The translations under genes were made by a program, and so were the position numbers. The notes below the pieces were generated by a model, which saw only the letters and a program-made list of their open reading frames with translations, searched no databases and was not told where the DNA came from. From JAAYUK01 sp964392915 (GTDB taxonomy: Bacteria > Nitrospirota > Thermodesulfovibrionia > Thermodesulfovibrionales > Dissulfurispiraceae): DNA of 64,000 nt. The stretch lies in the NCBI GenBank assembly GCA_964392915.1, contig CAYMRS010000003.1:27463-91462 (forward strand), in the 5' to 3' direction. Below, piece after piece: positions 42,593 to 51,916 of the stretch (position 1 is its first letter; each line of letters opens with the position of its first letter).

Positions 42593-45232
42593 TCAATCCT
42601 CCTTCATGGGCAGATGAATGACAAAGTTCGTTCCCTTGTCCGGGGAGCTTTGCACCTCTATGGTTCCTTCGTGTTCCTCGATGATGCGTTTTGTAATGGA
42701 AAGCCCGAGGCCGGTTCCCATGGTCCTTGTGGTAAAGAACGGATCAAAGATCCGGTTCATGTCTTCCTTCAGTATGCCGCTTCCGGTGTCCTGCACCTCG
42801 ATGACTACCTCCCGCCGCTCTTCAGACGCGCCCTGTCCCGCCGCTGTCATTACGGAAGAACGATAGCAGCGCAGCGTGATATCCCCGTTTTCGGTCGCCT
42901 GATTCGCGTTCGACAAAATATTCAGCAGGGCCTCCTTGAGCCGGTCATAATTTGCCCGCACGGCAATCTCTCCATGGAGTTCAAGATGGAGGCGGTTCCT
43001 CCGCTCCTGAATTATGGGCTCCATGAACGTCCTTACGTCGTGCATAAGATTATTGACAAGAAAGACGCTCTTTTCAACCCTTGACGTTCTCACAAATCCG
43101 AGAATGCCGTTGAGAATCGTTTCGAGCCGCCTCACTTCATCGACAATGATGCGCGCCTGCTCCCTCTGCTCGCGGTCCGCCCGTTTTGCAAGGCGGCCGG
43201 CAAACCCGCCGATCGAAAGCAGCGGGTTTCTGATTTCGTGCGCTACTTTTGCCGCCATTTCTCCCAGCGCCGCCATGCGCTCCACCGAAACGACCGTCTC
43301 CCGCAGATGCTTCAGCTCCGAGATGTCGCGCGCGATATGCACCGTGCCGACAAGCTCTCCGGTGCGGTCAAACGTGGGAGAGCTCGATATCAGGAATGTT
43401 CCGCCGAGGTGCGGATCGTCAAGCTCTCCGACCTCCGCACCGCGGGTTCGAATCGTCTTCTGGTGAGGGCAGTTCTCCCACGGCATATTCATTCCGTGAA
43501 ATATCCAATAGCATTTCTGCCCGACAATCGACTCCTCAGGGAGGCCGACCTTCCGGATAACGGCTCGGTTCACTTTTCTGATGGTATAGTCGCGATCCAC
43601 AAAATAGACCAGGTCGGAAATCGACTCAAAGATGTTCTCAAGTTCCTGCTCCGCCCTCCTGACATGCTCGAACAGGCGGGCGTTCTCTATCGCCGACGCA
43701 ATCTGGTCCGTAAAGCCCTGCAGGAATTCAAGGTCCACATCGGTTATCGGCTTTTGGGAATACAGATTGTCAACCCAGAGTACGCCGATGACCCTGTCCC
43801 GAGAAATGAGCGGCACCACCGCGTAGGCCGTCGTGCCGAGCTGCTGAATCAGCACCGCGTCGGACATCGGCTCAAAGCGGACATCGGGGACATTGAACGC
43901 TCTCTTTTGCTGAACGGACGCGGCAAGAATCGTCCCCGAGTCCAGGGAGATTTCGACCCCGCGGCAGAGCCGGTCCATGAAGGAATCCTTGCGGAGCGGC
44001 CCGTCCTGGATTTCATTCATGACTTCAGGAAGCGTTTTATGCTCTACCGAAAGGCGCGACCATATTTCCCACGCTTCTTCATGGGTTGCCGGGCCGACCC
44101 CCATCGCGCCCCGGATAACCCCGTGTTCCTCGTCGACGAGAAACAGCATTGCGCGGTTGAATCCGAGTCCGTCGCTTATGGTAACCGCGGCAAGCACCAT
44201 GTGGAGAACGCGGTCTACTTCAAGGGTGCCGCGCATGGCGGAGCTGATGAAAAAAAGCCTCTGCAGATGGTTGTTCTTTCGCAAAAGCTCTTTTTCGGTC
44301 CGCTTTTTTTCGGTGATGTCCCGCGCGATCCGGCTGATTCCTATTACCGAACCGGCCGCGTTTTTGATCGGCGAAAGCGTGATGCTCACGTCAATCATCG
44401 CCCCCTGCTTCGTCGTTCTCACGGTCTCCAGATGGCGCAGGGTTTCGCCGCGCAGAATCTGCTCGATATACCCGTATTCCATGTCCCGCAGGAAATGCGG
44501 AATAATCGGCAGGGAATTGCCGATCACCTCCGCCGCTGTATACCCAAAAATCCGCTCTGCGCCGGAGTTCCATGAAATGACGCGGCCGTCGAGGTCGGTC
44601 GTTACAATGGCATCGGCGCTGTTGTCAATCAGCCCCTGCAGATAGTCTTTCAGCTCCTCTACCTGCTGTCGGGCGGCGACAGCTTCCCGCTCCTGCAAAA
44701 CCACGTGGTTATATGAAAACGACCGGTCGATGACAATCGCGGCTATGGAAGCGAATCCCTCGATCATGACGGCGTCATCAGCCGAAAAAGCCCTTACGCT
44801 GCCGTCGTCGTCAAAGTGATCATACAGGGCAAAGGTTCCGATGACGTGATCGCCGATCATGAGTGGGGTGCAGATCGCCGTCCGCACCTTGTCGAACACA
44901 GACTCGACTTTCTCAGGATTTGATGCCTCGTCAAACTGCACCGTCCGCCGAAGCTCGGCAGCCCTGCCGCAGACGCCCTGCCCGGAATACATGGTTTCCC
45001 TCAGGGAGGAGGCTTCCTCTTCCGATAACCCATAGGAAGCCCTGAGCCGGAGAACGCCGTTCTCCTGGAGGCGTATGATGCACCAGCGCGCACGGAATGC
45101 CTCTGTTGCGGCGCGGGCAATGCTTTGCAGGATTGCGTCCGGGTCGCTGAACGAAAGGATTTCGCGCGTCAGGGTAAAGATGACCGAAAGACGATCGAAC
45201 TGTTTCTGAGCGTTATCGAGATCGCCTGTCAC
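42593..45232 (-). CDS. cytoplasmic GAF-PAS-GAF-PAS sensor histidine kinase
   Basis: An 879-residue kinase: GAF (about 10-180), PAS (200-320, ADAIVTTDLDGRVISWNSG), GAF (330-520), PAS (530-650, SDLVYFVDRDYTIRKVN), HisKA with AHEIRNPLLSIGGFAGRL, and HATPase with DTGSGIL and GTGLGLSI. No membrane segment. The start is a GTG that overlaps the glgA stop (TAGTG). With the receiver downstream it forms a two-component pair inside a sugar/glycogen operon. Confidence 0.92.
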   Translation of the reverse strand: MTGDLDNAQKQFDRLSVIFTLTREILSFSDPDAILQSIARAATEAFRARWCIIRLQENGVLRLRASYGLSEEEASSLRETMYSGQGVCGRAAELRRTVQFDEASNPEKVESVFDKVRTAICTPLMIGDHVIGTFALYDHFDDDGSVRAFSADDAVMIEGFASIAAIVIDRSFSYNHVVLQEREAVAARQQVEELKDYLQGLIDNSADAIVTTDLDGRVISWNSGAERIFGYTAAEVIGNSLPIIPHFLRDMEYGYIEQILRGETLRHLETVRTTKQGAMIDVSITLSPIKNAAGSVIGISRIARDITEKKRTEKELLRKNNHLQRLFFISSAMRGTLEVDRVLHMVLAAVTISDGLGFNRAMLFLVDEEHGVIRGAMGVGPATHEEAWEIWSRLSVEHKTLPEVMNEIQDGPLRKDSFMDRLCRGVEISLDSGTILAASVQQKRAFNVPDVRFEPMSDAVLIQQLGTTAYAVVPLISRDRVIGVLWVDNLYSQKPITDVDLEFLQGFTDQIASAIENARLFEHVRRAEQELENIFESISDLVYFVDRDYTIRKVNRAVIRKVGLPEESIVGQKCYWIFHGMNMPWENCPHQKTIRTRGAEVGELDDPHLGGTFLISSSPTFDRTGELVGTVHIARDISELKHLRETVVSVERMAALGEMAAKVAHEIRNPLLSIGGFAGRLAKRADREQREQARIIVDEVRRLETILNGILGFVRTSRVEKSVFLVNNLMHDVRTFMEPIIQERRNRLHLELHGEIAVRANYDRLKEALLNILSNANQATENGDITLRCYRSSVMTAAGQGASEERREVVIEVQDTGSGILKEDMNRIFDPFFTTRTMGTGLGLSITKRIIEEHEGTIEVQSSPDKGTNFVIHLPMKED

Positions 45233-46695
45233 TATTCGCCGCCCCGGTAGAGATCGAGATACTGCCGCGCTGAGCTTGTCCAGGAGAAATCCTCATCCAT
45301 GGCGGCGCGCGTGATTCTGCGCCATGCACGCTTGTCGGCGAATGCCGCAAGCGCCTCGCGGACAGACGCCGCAAGCGCGACAGCCGTCGGCTCGTCGAAG
45401 AGAAAACCCGTCCGTCCGTGATCAATGGTATCGGCAAGGCCGCCCGTCCTGCGCGCGACAGGGATGGTCCCGTACCGCATCGCTATCATCTGCCCCAGTC
45501 CGCACGGCTCATACCGGGACGGCATCAGAAAGAGATCCGAGGCCGCGTATACGTGATGCGCGTGCGCTTCGTCAAACCCGATGGTCAGGTGCAGATTGTC
45601 AGGAAACCGGGCGCGCAGGCTGACAAGCATATCCTGCAACCGAGCATCTCCCGTTCCAACAATCACAATATTGGCGCCGAGCCCGATTATCTCCGGAATC
45701 GCTTCCGCCAGAAGATCAACGCCTTTTTGATCCGCCAGCCTTCCGACAAAGCTGATGAGCGGACGGGCGAGTCCGTCCGCGAGCTTCCATTCCCTCACAA
45801 GCTTGCGCCGGCACCATGCCTTGCCGGCAAGGTGCGTGCTTGAATAGTGGCTCGGCAGGTGCGGGTCGGCATAGGGAGTCCACTCCGCGTAGTCAATGCC
45901 GTTCAGGATGCCGTGAAGGCTCTCGCGCCGGGAAAGCAGCGCGCCTTCCAGTCCGAAGCCATGCTCCGGAGTCAGGATCTCGCGCGCGTAGGTCGGGCTG
46001 ACCGTCGTTATCTCATCGGCGCCGACAATTCCCGCTTTCAGCAGATTCATCTGTCCGTAAAACTCAAGCCCGTGCATAGTGAAATGCTCCCATCCCAGCC
46101 CGGTCAACGCCATCGTTTCGGGAGGGAATATCCCCTGATAGCCAAGGTTGTGGATCGTGAACACTGAGCGGCTCCGCGCGAAAACGGGAGCGCCGGAACG
46201 CATCGTTTTGAGATAATAGGGAACGAGTCCCGTCTGCCAGTCGTTACAGTGTATTGCGTCGAACGCATACCCCAGACGGCTAATCGCTTCCGGCACCGCC
46301 TTTGAGAAAAAGATGAATCGCTGGGCGTTGTCGGCATATTCAGCACCGGCTGTTCCATAGAGGTCATCGCGATCAAAAAATGCGTCGTTGCAGATGAAGA
46401 TAACGCGGCCGCTCTGCCCGCCAGGTCGTCTGCCTGCTTTCGCGGCGAACGGCATTTTGTCGAGCGAGAAAAGCCGGCAGACGACATCTTCGCTGCCAAG
46501 CCGTATCGAAAACTGTTCGTCAAGCTCCTTCAGGGCGCCGCCGAACCGGGACATTATACAGCGATAGAGCGGCAGAAAAAGGACGACCTCATTGCCCATC
46601 TGCCAGAACTCCCGGAACAGGGTTCCGGCAACGTCGGCAAGCCCTCCCGTTTTTGCGAACGGAACCGCCTCGGAGCTGACAATCGCGATTTTCAT
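45232..46695 (-). CDS. glgA: glycogen synthase (ADP/UDP-glucose starch synthase family)
   Basis: A 487-residue GT5 glycosyltransferase: N-terminal SSEAVPFAKTGGLADVAGTL with the KTGGL nucleotide-sugar loop, HNLGYQGIFP, and the C-terminal FVGRLADQKGVDLLAEA and MPSRYEPCGLGQMIAMRYG. It elongates alpha-1,4-glucan. Overlaps galT by four bases upstream and the kinase by one base downstream. Confidence 0.95.
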   Translation of the reverse strand: MKIAIVSSEAVPFAKTGGLADVAGTLFREFWQMGNEVVLFLPLYRCIMSRFGGALKELDEQFSIRLGSEDVVCRLFSLDKMPFAAKAGRRPGGQSGRVIFICNDAFFDRDDLYGTAGAEYADNAQRFIFFSKAVPEAISRLGYAFDAIHCNDWQTGLVPYYLKTMRSGAPVFARSRSVFTIHNLGYQGIFPPETMALTGLGWEHFTMHGLEFYGQMNLLKAGIVGADEITTVSPTYAREILTPEHGFGLEGALLSRRESLHGILNGIDYAEWTPYADPHLPSHYSSTHLAGKAWCRRKLVREWKLADGLARPLISFVGRLADQKGVDLLAEAIPEIIGLGANIVIVGTGDARLQDMLVSLRARFPDNLHLTIGFDEAHAHHVYAASDLFLMPSRYEPCGLGQMIAMRYGTIPVARRTGGLADTIDHGRTGFLFDEPTAVALAASVREALAAFADKRAWRRITRAAMDEDFSWTSSARQYLDLYRGGE

Positions 46696-47690
46696 ATCTT
46701 CGCGTCGCGCATGAATTTCGCCGCTTCTTCAGGCGCGGTCGGATTGATATAAAAACCAGAGCCCCACTCAAACCCCGCCATGCGGGTCAGCTTCGGGACG
46801 ATCTCAAGATGCCAGTGATAATAATCATTGTTTTCGTCCTTGAACGGGGAGGTATGCAGAACGAAATTATAGGGCGGCGTATCAAGAACCCGGTCAAGCT
46901 GCCGCAGAATGCGCTGCATAATCTCGGCAAGGCTGCTGAAGCTTTTGTCAGGAGGAATAAAAGCTGATTCATGCCGCTTGGGCAGAATCCAGGTCTCAAA
47001 CGGTTCGCGCGGAGCAAACGGCGCAAGCGCGACATAGCGGTCATTTTCATATACGACCCGCTTGCCGCTCGCCAGTTCCTGATTCACGATGTCGCAGAAC
47101 AGGCAGCGTTCCTTGGCGTCGTAATATTTCTTTGCGTTCTCCATCTCCTCGCGCACCACATTCGGCACAATCGGCAAAGCGATTAACTGGCTGTGGCTGT
47201 GCTCCAGAGACGATCCGGCGACCTCGCCTTCATTCTTGAACACGAGCACATACTTCAGCCGGGGATCCTTTTTGAGATCATTCAGGCGGAAATAGAAAGC
47301 CCACAGGACGTCTTCGACCGCCCGGAGCGGCATGGTCGCGAGCGACTGCTCATGATCCGGGGTTTCGATGATGACTTCATGGGCGCCGACCCCGTTCATC
47401 CTGTCGAAGATTCCCTCGCCCGTCTTGCTCAGCTCGCCCTGAATCTGGAGCGCGGGAAACTTGTTCGGCACGACACGCAATGTCCAGCCGGGGGTGTTCG
47501 GCGGGGTGCTTGCCGGACGGAACGCGATAATTTCCGGCGTTGTCGTATGCTCGTTGTTGGGACAGAACGGACAGAAGCCGCCTGTCTTGCGCTTCTGGGA
47601 AGGCGAGATAAAATCGGTGGGGCGCTTGCCCCGCTCAACGGAAATGATGACCCACCGACCAGAGACCGGATCTTTGCGCAATTCAGGCAT
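46692..47690 (-). CDS. galT: galactose-1-phosphate uridylyltransferase-like HIT superfamily enzyme
   Basis: A 332-residue enzyme: zinc site FCPFCPNNEHTT, catalytic motif LEHSHSQLIALP and a second half with HYHWHLEIVPKLTR. The nucleophile motif reads HSHSQ in place of HPHxQ, as in some bacterial relatives. Given the glgA neighbour it may move UMP or AMP between hexose-1-phosphates. ATG 47690 has GGAGG four bases before it, so the upstream start at 47747 is rejected. Confidence 0.88.
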   Translation of the reverse strand: MPELRKDPVSGRWVIISVERGKRPTDFISPSQKRKTGGFCPFCPNNEHTTTPEIIAFRPASTPPNTPGWTLRVVPNKFPALQIQGELSKTGEGIFDRMNGVGAHEVIIETPDHEQSLATMPLRAVEDVLWAFYFRLNDLKKDPRLKYVLVFKNEGEVAGSSLEHSHSQLIALPIVPNVVREEMENAKKYYDAKERCLFCDIVNQELASGKRVVYENDRYVALAPFAPREPFETWILPKRHESAFIPPDKSFSSLAEIMQRILRQLDRVLDTPPYNFVLHTSPFKDENNDYYHWHLEIVPKLTRMAGFEWGSGFYINPTAPEEAAKFMRDAKI

Positions 47691-47758
47691 AGAACCTCCA
47701 GGAAATACGGGATGGGTGCGCTTGTCGCAAACTCCCTGAACTTCCAAGTATTTTCAGG

Positions 47759-47764
47759 TATAAT
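47759..47764 (+). promoter_or_regulatory. -10 element before the RNase Z-like gene
   Basis: TATAAT nine bases before ATG 47774; no Shine-Dalgarno. Divergent from galT. Confidence 0.45.
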
Positions 47765-47773
47765 TATAACACC

Positions 47774-48811
47774 ATGAAACCCATTTTTCATGCGACCCCG
47801 GTAAATCCGCCTTTTGAAGACCCTTCCGTGTTCGTCCGCGTCATGCATGAAAAGCGGGCGCTGCTTTTTGACTGCGGCGATCTGCGAAGGCTTGATGCCG
47901 GGCACATTGCCGACATAACCGACGTCTTTATAACGCACATGCACGTCGATCATTTCATCGGCTTTGATCTGCTCCTTCGGACGCTTCTTCACCGGAACAG
48001 GACGCTCCGCGTATACGGTCCGGCCGGAATCATCGCGTGCGTTGAAGGCAGGCTGCGCGGATACACTTGGAACCTCATCCGCGACTACCCGCTCTCTGTA
48101 GAGGTCGCTGAAGTGCGCGGCAATTCGACACATAGCGCCAGGTTTTCGGCTCCTGAAGGGTTCGCCCGCATTGACAACGCGCCGGAGCCCTTTCACGGGG
48201 TGCTGCTTGAGGAGCCGCTCCTGAGCGTCTCTGCCCTTCGCCTCTCCCATCAGATTCCATCGCTCGGCTATCAACTGAAAGAGGCATTTCATATCAATAT
48301 CCGCAAGGAAGCCATTGAGGAGCTGGGCCTTGCCGTCGGCCCGTGGCTCTCCGGGCTGAAAGAGAGCATCCGCGCGGCTTCAGTGTCGGCCGATTCTCCG
48401 CAGGCCGCGCTCGCCTGGGTGGCGGAAACCGGCGTCATGGCTGAAGGCCGCATGCTCAGGGGTGACGGGATTCTGCGGATTGTGCGTATCAGCCGCGGGC
48501 AGAAGATGTCCTATATAATGGACACCTCGCCCTCGGAAGAACATATCGCCGCGATTATCGGATTCGTGCATGGTTCGGACGAACTTTTTTGCGAAGCATA
48601 CTTTCTGGAAGAAGACGCTGATCGCGCCCGGGAGCGGCATCATCTCACCGCCGCTCTCGCCGGTCGCATAGCCCGCGAGGCGGGGGTCGCGCGGCTTTCA
48701 GTGCTGCATTTTTCCCCGAAATACCGCGGGCGGGCGCATGAGATTTATCAGGAAGCAGGCATTGCCGGACATGGTCCGCTTTGCAAGGACAATCCTCCTG
48801 GTTTAGAATAA
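47774..48811 (+). CDS. MBL-fold hydrolase, RNase Z-like
   Basis: A 345-residue metallo-beta-lactamase-fold protein with THMHVDH (H55, H57, D59, H60) and a second His near SALRLSHQIPS. The motif and the later HLTAALAGRIAREAGV/LLHFSP-like HFSPKYRGR resemble RNase Z, the tRNA 3' end processing enzyme. A helical insert near 190-240 is longer than usual. RNase Z or a related phosphodiesterase are both possible. Confidence 0.75.
   Translation: MKPIFHATPVNPPFEDPSVFVRVMHEKRALLFDCGDLRRLDAGHIADITDVFITHMHVDHFIGFDLLLRTLLHRNRTLRVYGPAGIIACVEGRLRGYTWNLIRDYPLSVEVAEVRGNSTHSARFSAPEGFARIDNAPEPFHGVLLEEPLLSVSALRLSHQIPSLGYQLKEAFHINIRKEAIEELGLAVGPWLSGLKESIRAASVSADSPQAALAWVAETGVMAEGRMLRGDGILRIVRISRGQKMSYIMDTSPSEEHIAAIIGFVHGSDELFCEAYFLEEDADRARERHHLTAALAGRIAREAGVARLSVLHFSPKYRGRAHEIYQEAGIAGHGPLCKDNPPGLE
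48781..48809 (+). promoter_or_regulatory. sigma-70-type promoter, probably leaderless, for surE
   Basis: TTGCAA (48781-48786), 17 bases, TAGAAT (48804-48809), then six bases to ATG 48816. It lies inside the end of the RNase Z-like gene. Confidence 0.5.
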
Positions 48812-48815
48812 AGAC

Positions 48816-49592
48816 ATGAGTGCACAGCGCCCCCTGATTCTGGTTACCAACGACGACGGAGTTCACTCCCCCGGTATACGCGCTCTTTTCCGGGCAATGC
48901 AGGAAATCGGCGATGCCGTAATTGTCGCGCCCGACCGCGAACGCAGCGCGGTGGGCCATGCCTTGACGCTGCATCGGCCCCTGAAGGTCGAGGCCGTCGG
49001 GGAAAATATCTACAGTGTCAACGGAACCCCGACCGATTGTGTCGCTCTCGGCATCCAGAAGATCCTGCCGCGGCGGCCGCACCTTGTCGCTTCGGGCATC
49101 AACAAGGGGGCAAACCTCGGCGACGACGTCACGTACTCGGGAACCGTTTCGGCTGCGATTGAAGGAACGATTCTCAATGTCCCGTCGTTCGCGATATCGC
49201 TTGCCGGAGACCGGCCGTATCACTTTGACGCGGCGGTGCCGTTCGCTATTGAGGTCGCCCGGTATATTCTCGAACACTCACTTTCGTATGACACGCTGCT
49301 GAACGTGAATGTGCCGAATCTGCCGAAAGGCAGGGTGAAGGGAATCAGGATAACCAAGCAGGGCAGACGGGTGTACGACAACGCGATTCAGGAAGTTTGT
49401 TCTCCGTGGGGAGACAAGCATTACTGGATTGGCGGGGGGCAGCCGTACTGGGAGCAGGGAGTTGATATGGACATGCAGGCCGTGCTCGATAGTCACGTTT
49501 CGGTCACGCCGATCCACCTTGACCTGACAAATTACGACGCGCTCACCGTGCTGAAAAACAGCACCTTAAACAAAAGCGCAAAAGTAGATTAA
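48816..49592 (+). CDS. surE: 5'/3'-nucleotidase SurE
   Basis: A 258-residue phosphatase: ILVTNDDGVHSPGI metal site, APDRERSAVGHALT, SVNGTPTDCV and GINKGANLGDDVTYSGTVSAA. It clears nucleoside monophosphates under stress. The pairing with pcm downstream is the classic arrangement. Confidence 0.95.
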   Translation: MSAQRPLILVTNDDGVHSPGIRALFRAMQEIGDAVIVAPDRERSAVGHALTLHRPLKVEAVGENIYSVNGTPTDCVALGIQKILPRRPHLVASGINKGANLGDDVTYSGTVSAAIEGTILNVPSFAISLAGDRPYHFDAAVPFAIEVARYILEHSLSYDTLLNVNVPNLPKGRVKGIRITKQGRRVYDNAIQEVCSPWGDKHYWIGGGQPYWEQGVDMDMQAVLDSHVSVTPIHLDLTNYDALTVLKNSTLNKSAKVD

Positions 49593-49734
49593 TGAGCAGC
49601 GGGAAGCACACGACAGTCATCAAAAGAGAATCGGCAGGCAAGCCAGCGGGAGACGCTGCTTCGCTTTCTGCTGCGCTCAAGGTGTTCAGTTCCTGCTTCC
49701 TGTTTTATCCCGCACACAGCAGGCAGGCTTGATC
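49593..49734. other. surE-pcm intergenic region
   Basis: 142 bases with no gene. CAGCGGGAGACGCTG-type inverted segments and a TCAGTTCCTGCTTCCTG run resemble degenerate family B repeat. Confidence 0.3.
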
Positions 49735-50376
49735 ATGGATGACGCCTATCTCCGCAACCTGATGGTTGAGCAGCAGCTGATACCGCGCGGCATTGCGGAC
49801 AAACGGGTGCTTGATGCCATGAGGACTGTTCCCCGGCACCGGTTCATGCCTGAATACTCCCGCAGGAATGCCTACGACGACATGGCTCTCCCGATCGGTC
49901 AGAATCAGACAATTTCCCAGCCGTATATGGTCGCGGTCATGACGGAGCTGCTCCGGCTTGACGGGTCTGAGCGGGTGCTCGAAATCGGCACCGGGTCAGC
50001 CTACCAGGCTGCCGTCCTTGCGGAACTCGCCCGTGAAGTCGTGACAGTCGAACGCATCCCCGATCTTGCCGAAATCGCGAGAACCACCCTTCGGGAGCTC
50101 GGGTACGCGAATGTCACCTGCCTGATTTCCGACGGCACGCTCGGGGCTCCCGAATATGCTCCGTTTGATCGCATTCTGGTAACCGCGGCAAGTCCCGACA
50201 TCCCCGAACCGCTCATCGACCAACTGGCTGAAAACGGCATCCTCGTTGCCCCCGTGGGAGATCGCTCCTCACAACGGCTTGTGCAGCTCATGAAAAGCGG
50301 GGGCACCCTGAAAAAAAATTACGCAACTCCCTGCATTTTTGTTCCCTTAATCGGACAGTACGGCTGGCCCCCGTAG
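49735..50376 (+). CDS. pcm: protein-L-isoaspartate O-methyltransferase
   Basis: A 213-residue repair methyltransferase: N-terminal VLDAMRTVPRHRFMPE, GQNQTISQPYMVAVMTELL, SAM motif VLEIGTGSAYQAAVL and RILVTAASPDIPEPL. It methylates isoaspartyl residues in damaged proteins. Length is typical. Start 49735 (MDDAYLRN) preferred to the TTG two codons earlier. Confidence 0.95.
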   Translation: MDDAYLRNLMVEQQLIPRGIADKRVLDAMRTVPRHRFMPEYSRRNAYDDMALPIGQNQTISQPYMVAVMTELLRLDGSERVLEIGTGSAYQAAVLAELAREVVTVERIPDLAEIARTTLRELGYANVTCLISDGTLGAPEYAPFDRILVTAASPDIPEPLIDQLAENGILVAPVGDRSSQRLVQLMKSGGTLKKNYATPCIFVPLIGQYGWPP

Positions 50377-50377
50377 C

Positions 50378-50407
50378 TTGACACGCGAAAAAAAAGCGTG
50401 CTATTGT
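50378..50407 (+). promoter_or_regulatory. sigma-70 promoter of the rnf operon with internal inverted repeat
   Basis: TTGACA (50378-50383), 18-base spacer, TATTGT (50402-50407). CACGC (50382-50386) and GCGTG (50396-50400), separated by GAAAAAAAA, sit between the -35 and -10, a good position for a repressor. Confidence 0.65.
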
Positions 50408-50496
50408 GAATAACTTTGGGGTAGCAGGACTTCTTTCTTGTTCATATCCCGCCCGCGCTGCTCCAAAAATTCGCGAAGGAGAGTCGAGGCACAGTC

Positions 50497-51804
50497 ATGG
50501 GGTTAGCAACGTTTAAGGGAGGAATTCATCCTCCGGACAAAAAAGAGCTGTCCAAGCAGAGTCCGATTGCCCCGGCGAATGCTCCGAAGCGTGTCGTCAT
50601 TCCCTTGAGCCAGCACATTGGCGCTCCCTGCAAGTCTGCAGTCACGGTCGGGCAGGAAGTAAAAAAGGGTGAAGTCATCGGCACGCCCGAAGGGTTCGTC
50701 TCCTCACCGGTGCACGCATCGGTCGCAGGCAAAGTCACCGGCATCATTGAATGCCCGTCCGCAACAGGCCGCATGGTCCAGGCCATTGTCATCGAGAACA
50801 ACGGCACGGAAGAATGGTCCCCGCTGAAGGATAATCCTGATTACCTCGCGCTTTCTGCGGATGAACTCCGCGCCAAGGTGAAAGATGCGGGCATTGTCGG
50901 CATGGGCGGAGCAACATTCCCGGCGCATGTCAAACTTTCGCCTCCCAAGGAAAAACCTATCGATGTGGCCATTCTGAACGGCGCGGAGTGTGAGCCGTAT
51001 CTGACCGCTGATTACCGCCTGATGATCGAACGGCCACGGGATGTGGTCGAAGGGCTGAAGGTCATTATGAAGATAGTCGGGGTGACGAAGGGCTTTATCG
51101 GCATCGAGGCGAACAAGCCGGATGCCGTGGAGATTATGACAAAAGCCGCCGCCGCGGAGCCGAACATTACCGTCGTGACCTGCAAGGTCATGTATCCGCA
51201 AGGCGCCGAGAAGATGCTGATAAAAGCATGCGTCGATCGTGAGGTGCCGGCGCGCGGCCTGCCGATGGATTGCGGCGTCGTCTGCCACAATATCGGCACC
51301 GCGGTTGCCATTTATGAAGCCGCGCGTTACGGCAAACCGCTCATCGAGCGGGTCGTGACTGTTACCGGCGAAGGCGTCAATCAGCCGAAGAACCTGCTGG
51401 TCAAGGTCGGCACCATGATTTCCGACGTTGTCGCCGAGTGCGGCGGCCTGAAGGAAGATACCGTAAAGGTCATCTCGGGCGGCCCGATGATGGGGTTCGC
51501 GCTGTATACGCTTGAGACTCCGGTGACCAAGGGCACGTCAGGCATCCTGTCGCTTCCGGAGGCCGAAGTGACGCATGTCGACAAATTCGGCCCCTGCATC
51601 CGCTGCGGCCGCTGCATTGAGGTCTGTCCCATGGGTCTGATTCCGTCGATGCTGAGCGTTACCGCCGAGAAAGGCTTTAATGAAGATGCCAAGGCGTATA
51701 ACCTGTATGACTGTTTTGAGTGCGGTTCCTGCACCTATGTCTGCCCGTCAAAACGGCCGATTGTGCACCTGGTCAGGCTCGCAAAATCCCAGGTGAAGCC
51801 GTAG
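50497..51804 (+). CDS. rnfC: Rnf complex subunit RnfC
   Basis: A 435-residue NADH/ferredoxin-facing subunit. It has an N-terminal barrel-sandwich part, an NADH/FMN-binding Rossmann-like part (GMGGATFPAHVKLSPPKEK) and two 4Fe-4S motifs: CIRCGRCIEVCPMGL and CFECGSCTYVCPSKRP. Rnf couples ferredoxin:NAD oxidoreduction to ion transport. First gene of the operon; a 112-base gap with a small hairpin precedes rnfD. Confidence 0.96.
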   Translation: MGLATFKGGIHPPDKKELSKQSPIAPANAPKRVVIPLSQHIGAPCKSAVTVGQEVKKGEVIGTPEGFVSSPVHASVAGKVTGIIECPSATGRMVQAIVIENNGTEEWSPLKDNPDYLALSADELRAKVKDAGIVGMGGATFPAHVKLSPPKEKPIDVAILNGAECEPYLTADYRLMIERPRDVVEGLKVIMKIVGVTKGFIGIEANKPDAVEIMTKAAAAEPNITVVTCKVMYPQGAEKMLIKACVDREVPARGLPMDCGVVCHNIGTAVAIYEAARYGKPLIERVVTVTGEGVNQPKNLLVKVGTMISDVVAECGGLKEDTVKVISGGPMMGFALYTLETPVTKGTSGILSLPEAEVTHVDKFGPCIRCGRCIEVCPMGLIPSMLSVTAEKGFNEDAKAYNLYDCFECGSCTYVCPSKRPIVHLVRLAKSQVKP

Positions 51805-51916
51805 GTATGAAACTCGAAACACACTGAGGTGCGGTTGCTCATGCCAAGACAGCGGCATGCGGGACCGATAAGTCGCAAACCACTCACTGAAGGAAACAAG
51901 GGTAAAGGAGTTCTCA

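Noticed and set aside
43440..43460. GGTTCGAATC-like tRNA T-arm motif
   Set aside because: It lies inside the sensor kinase coding sequence and no cloverleaf can be drawn around it.
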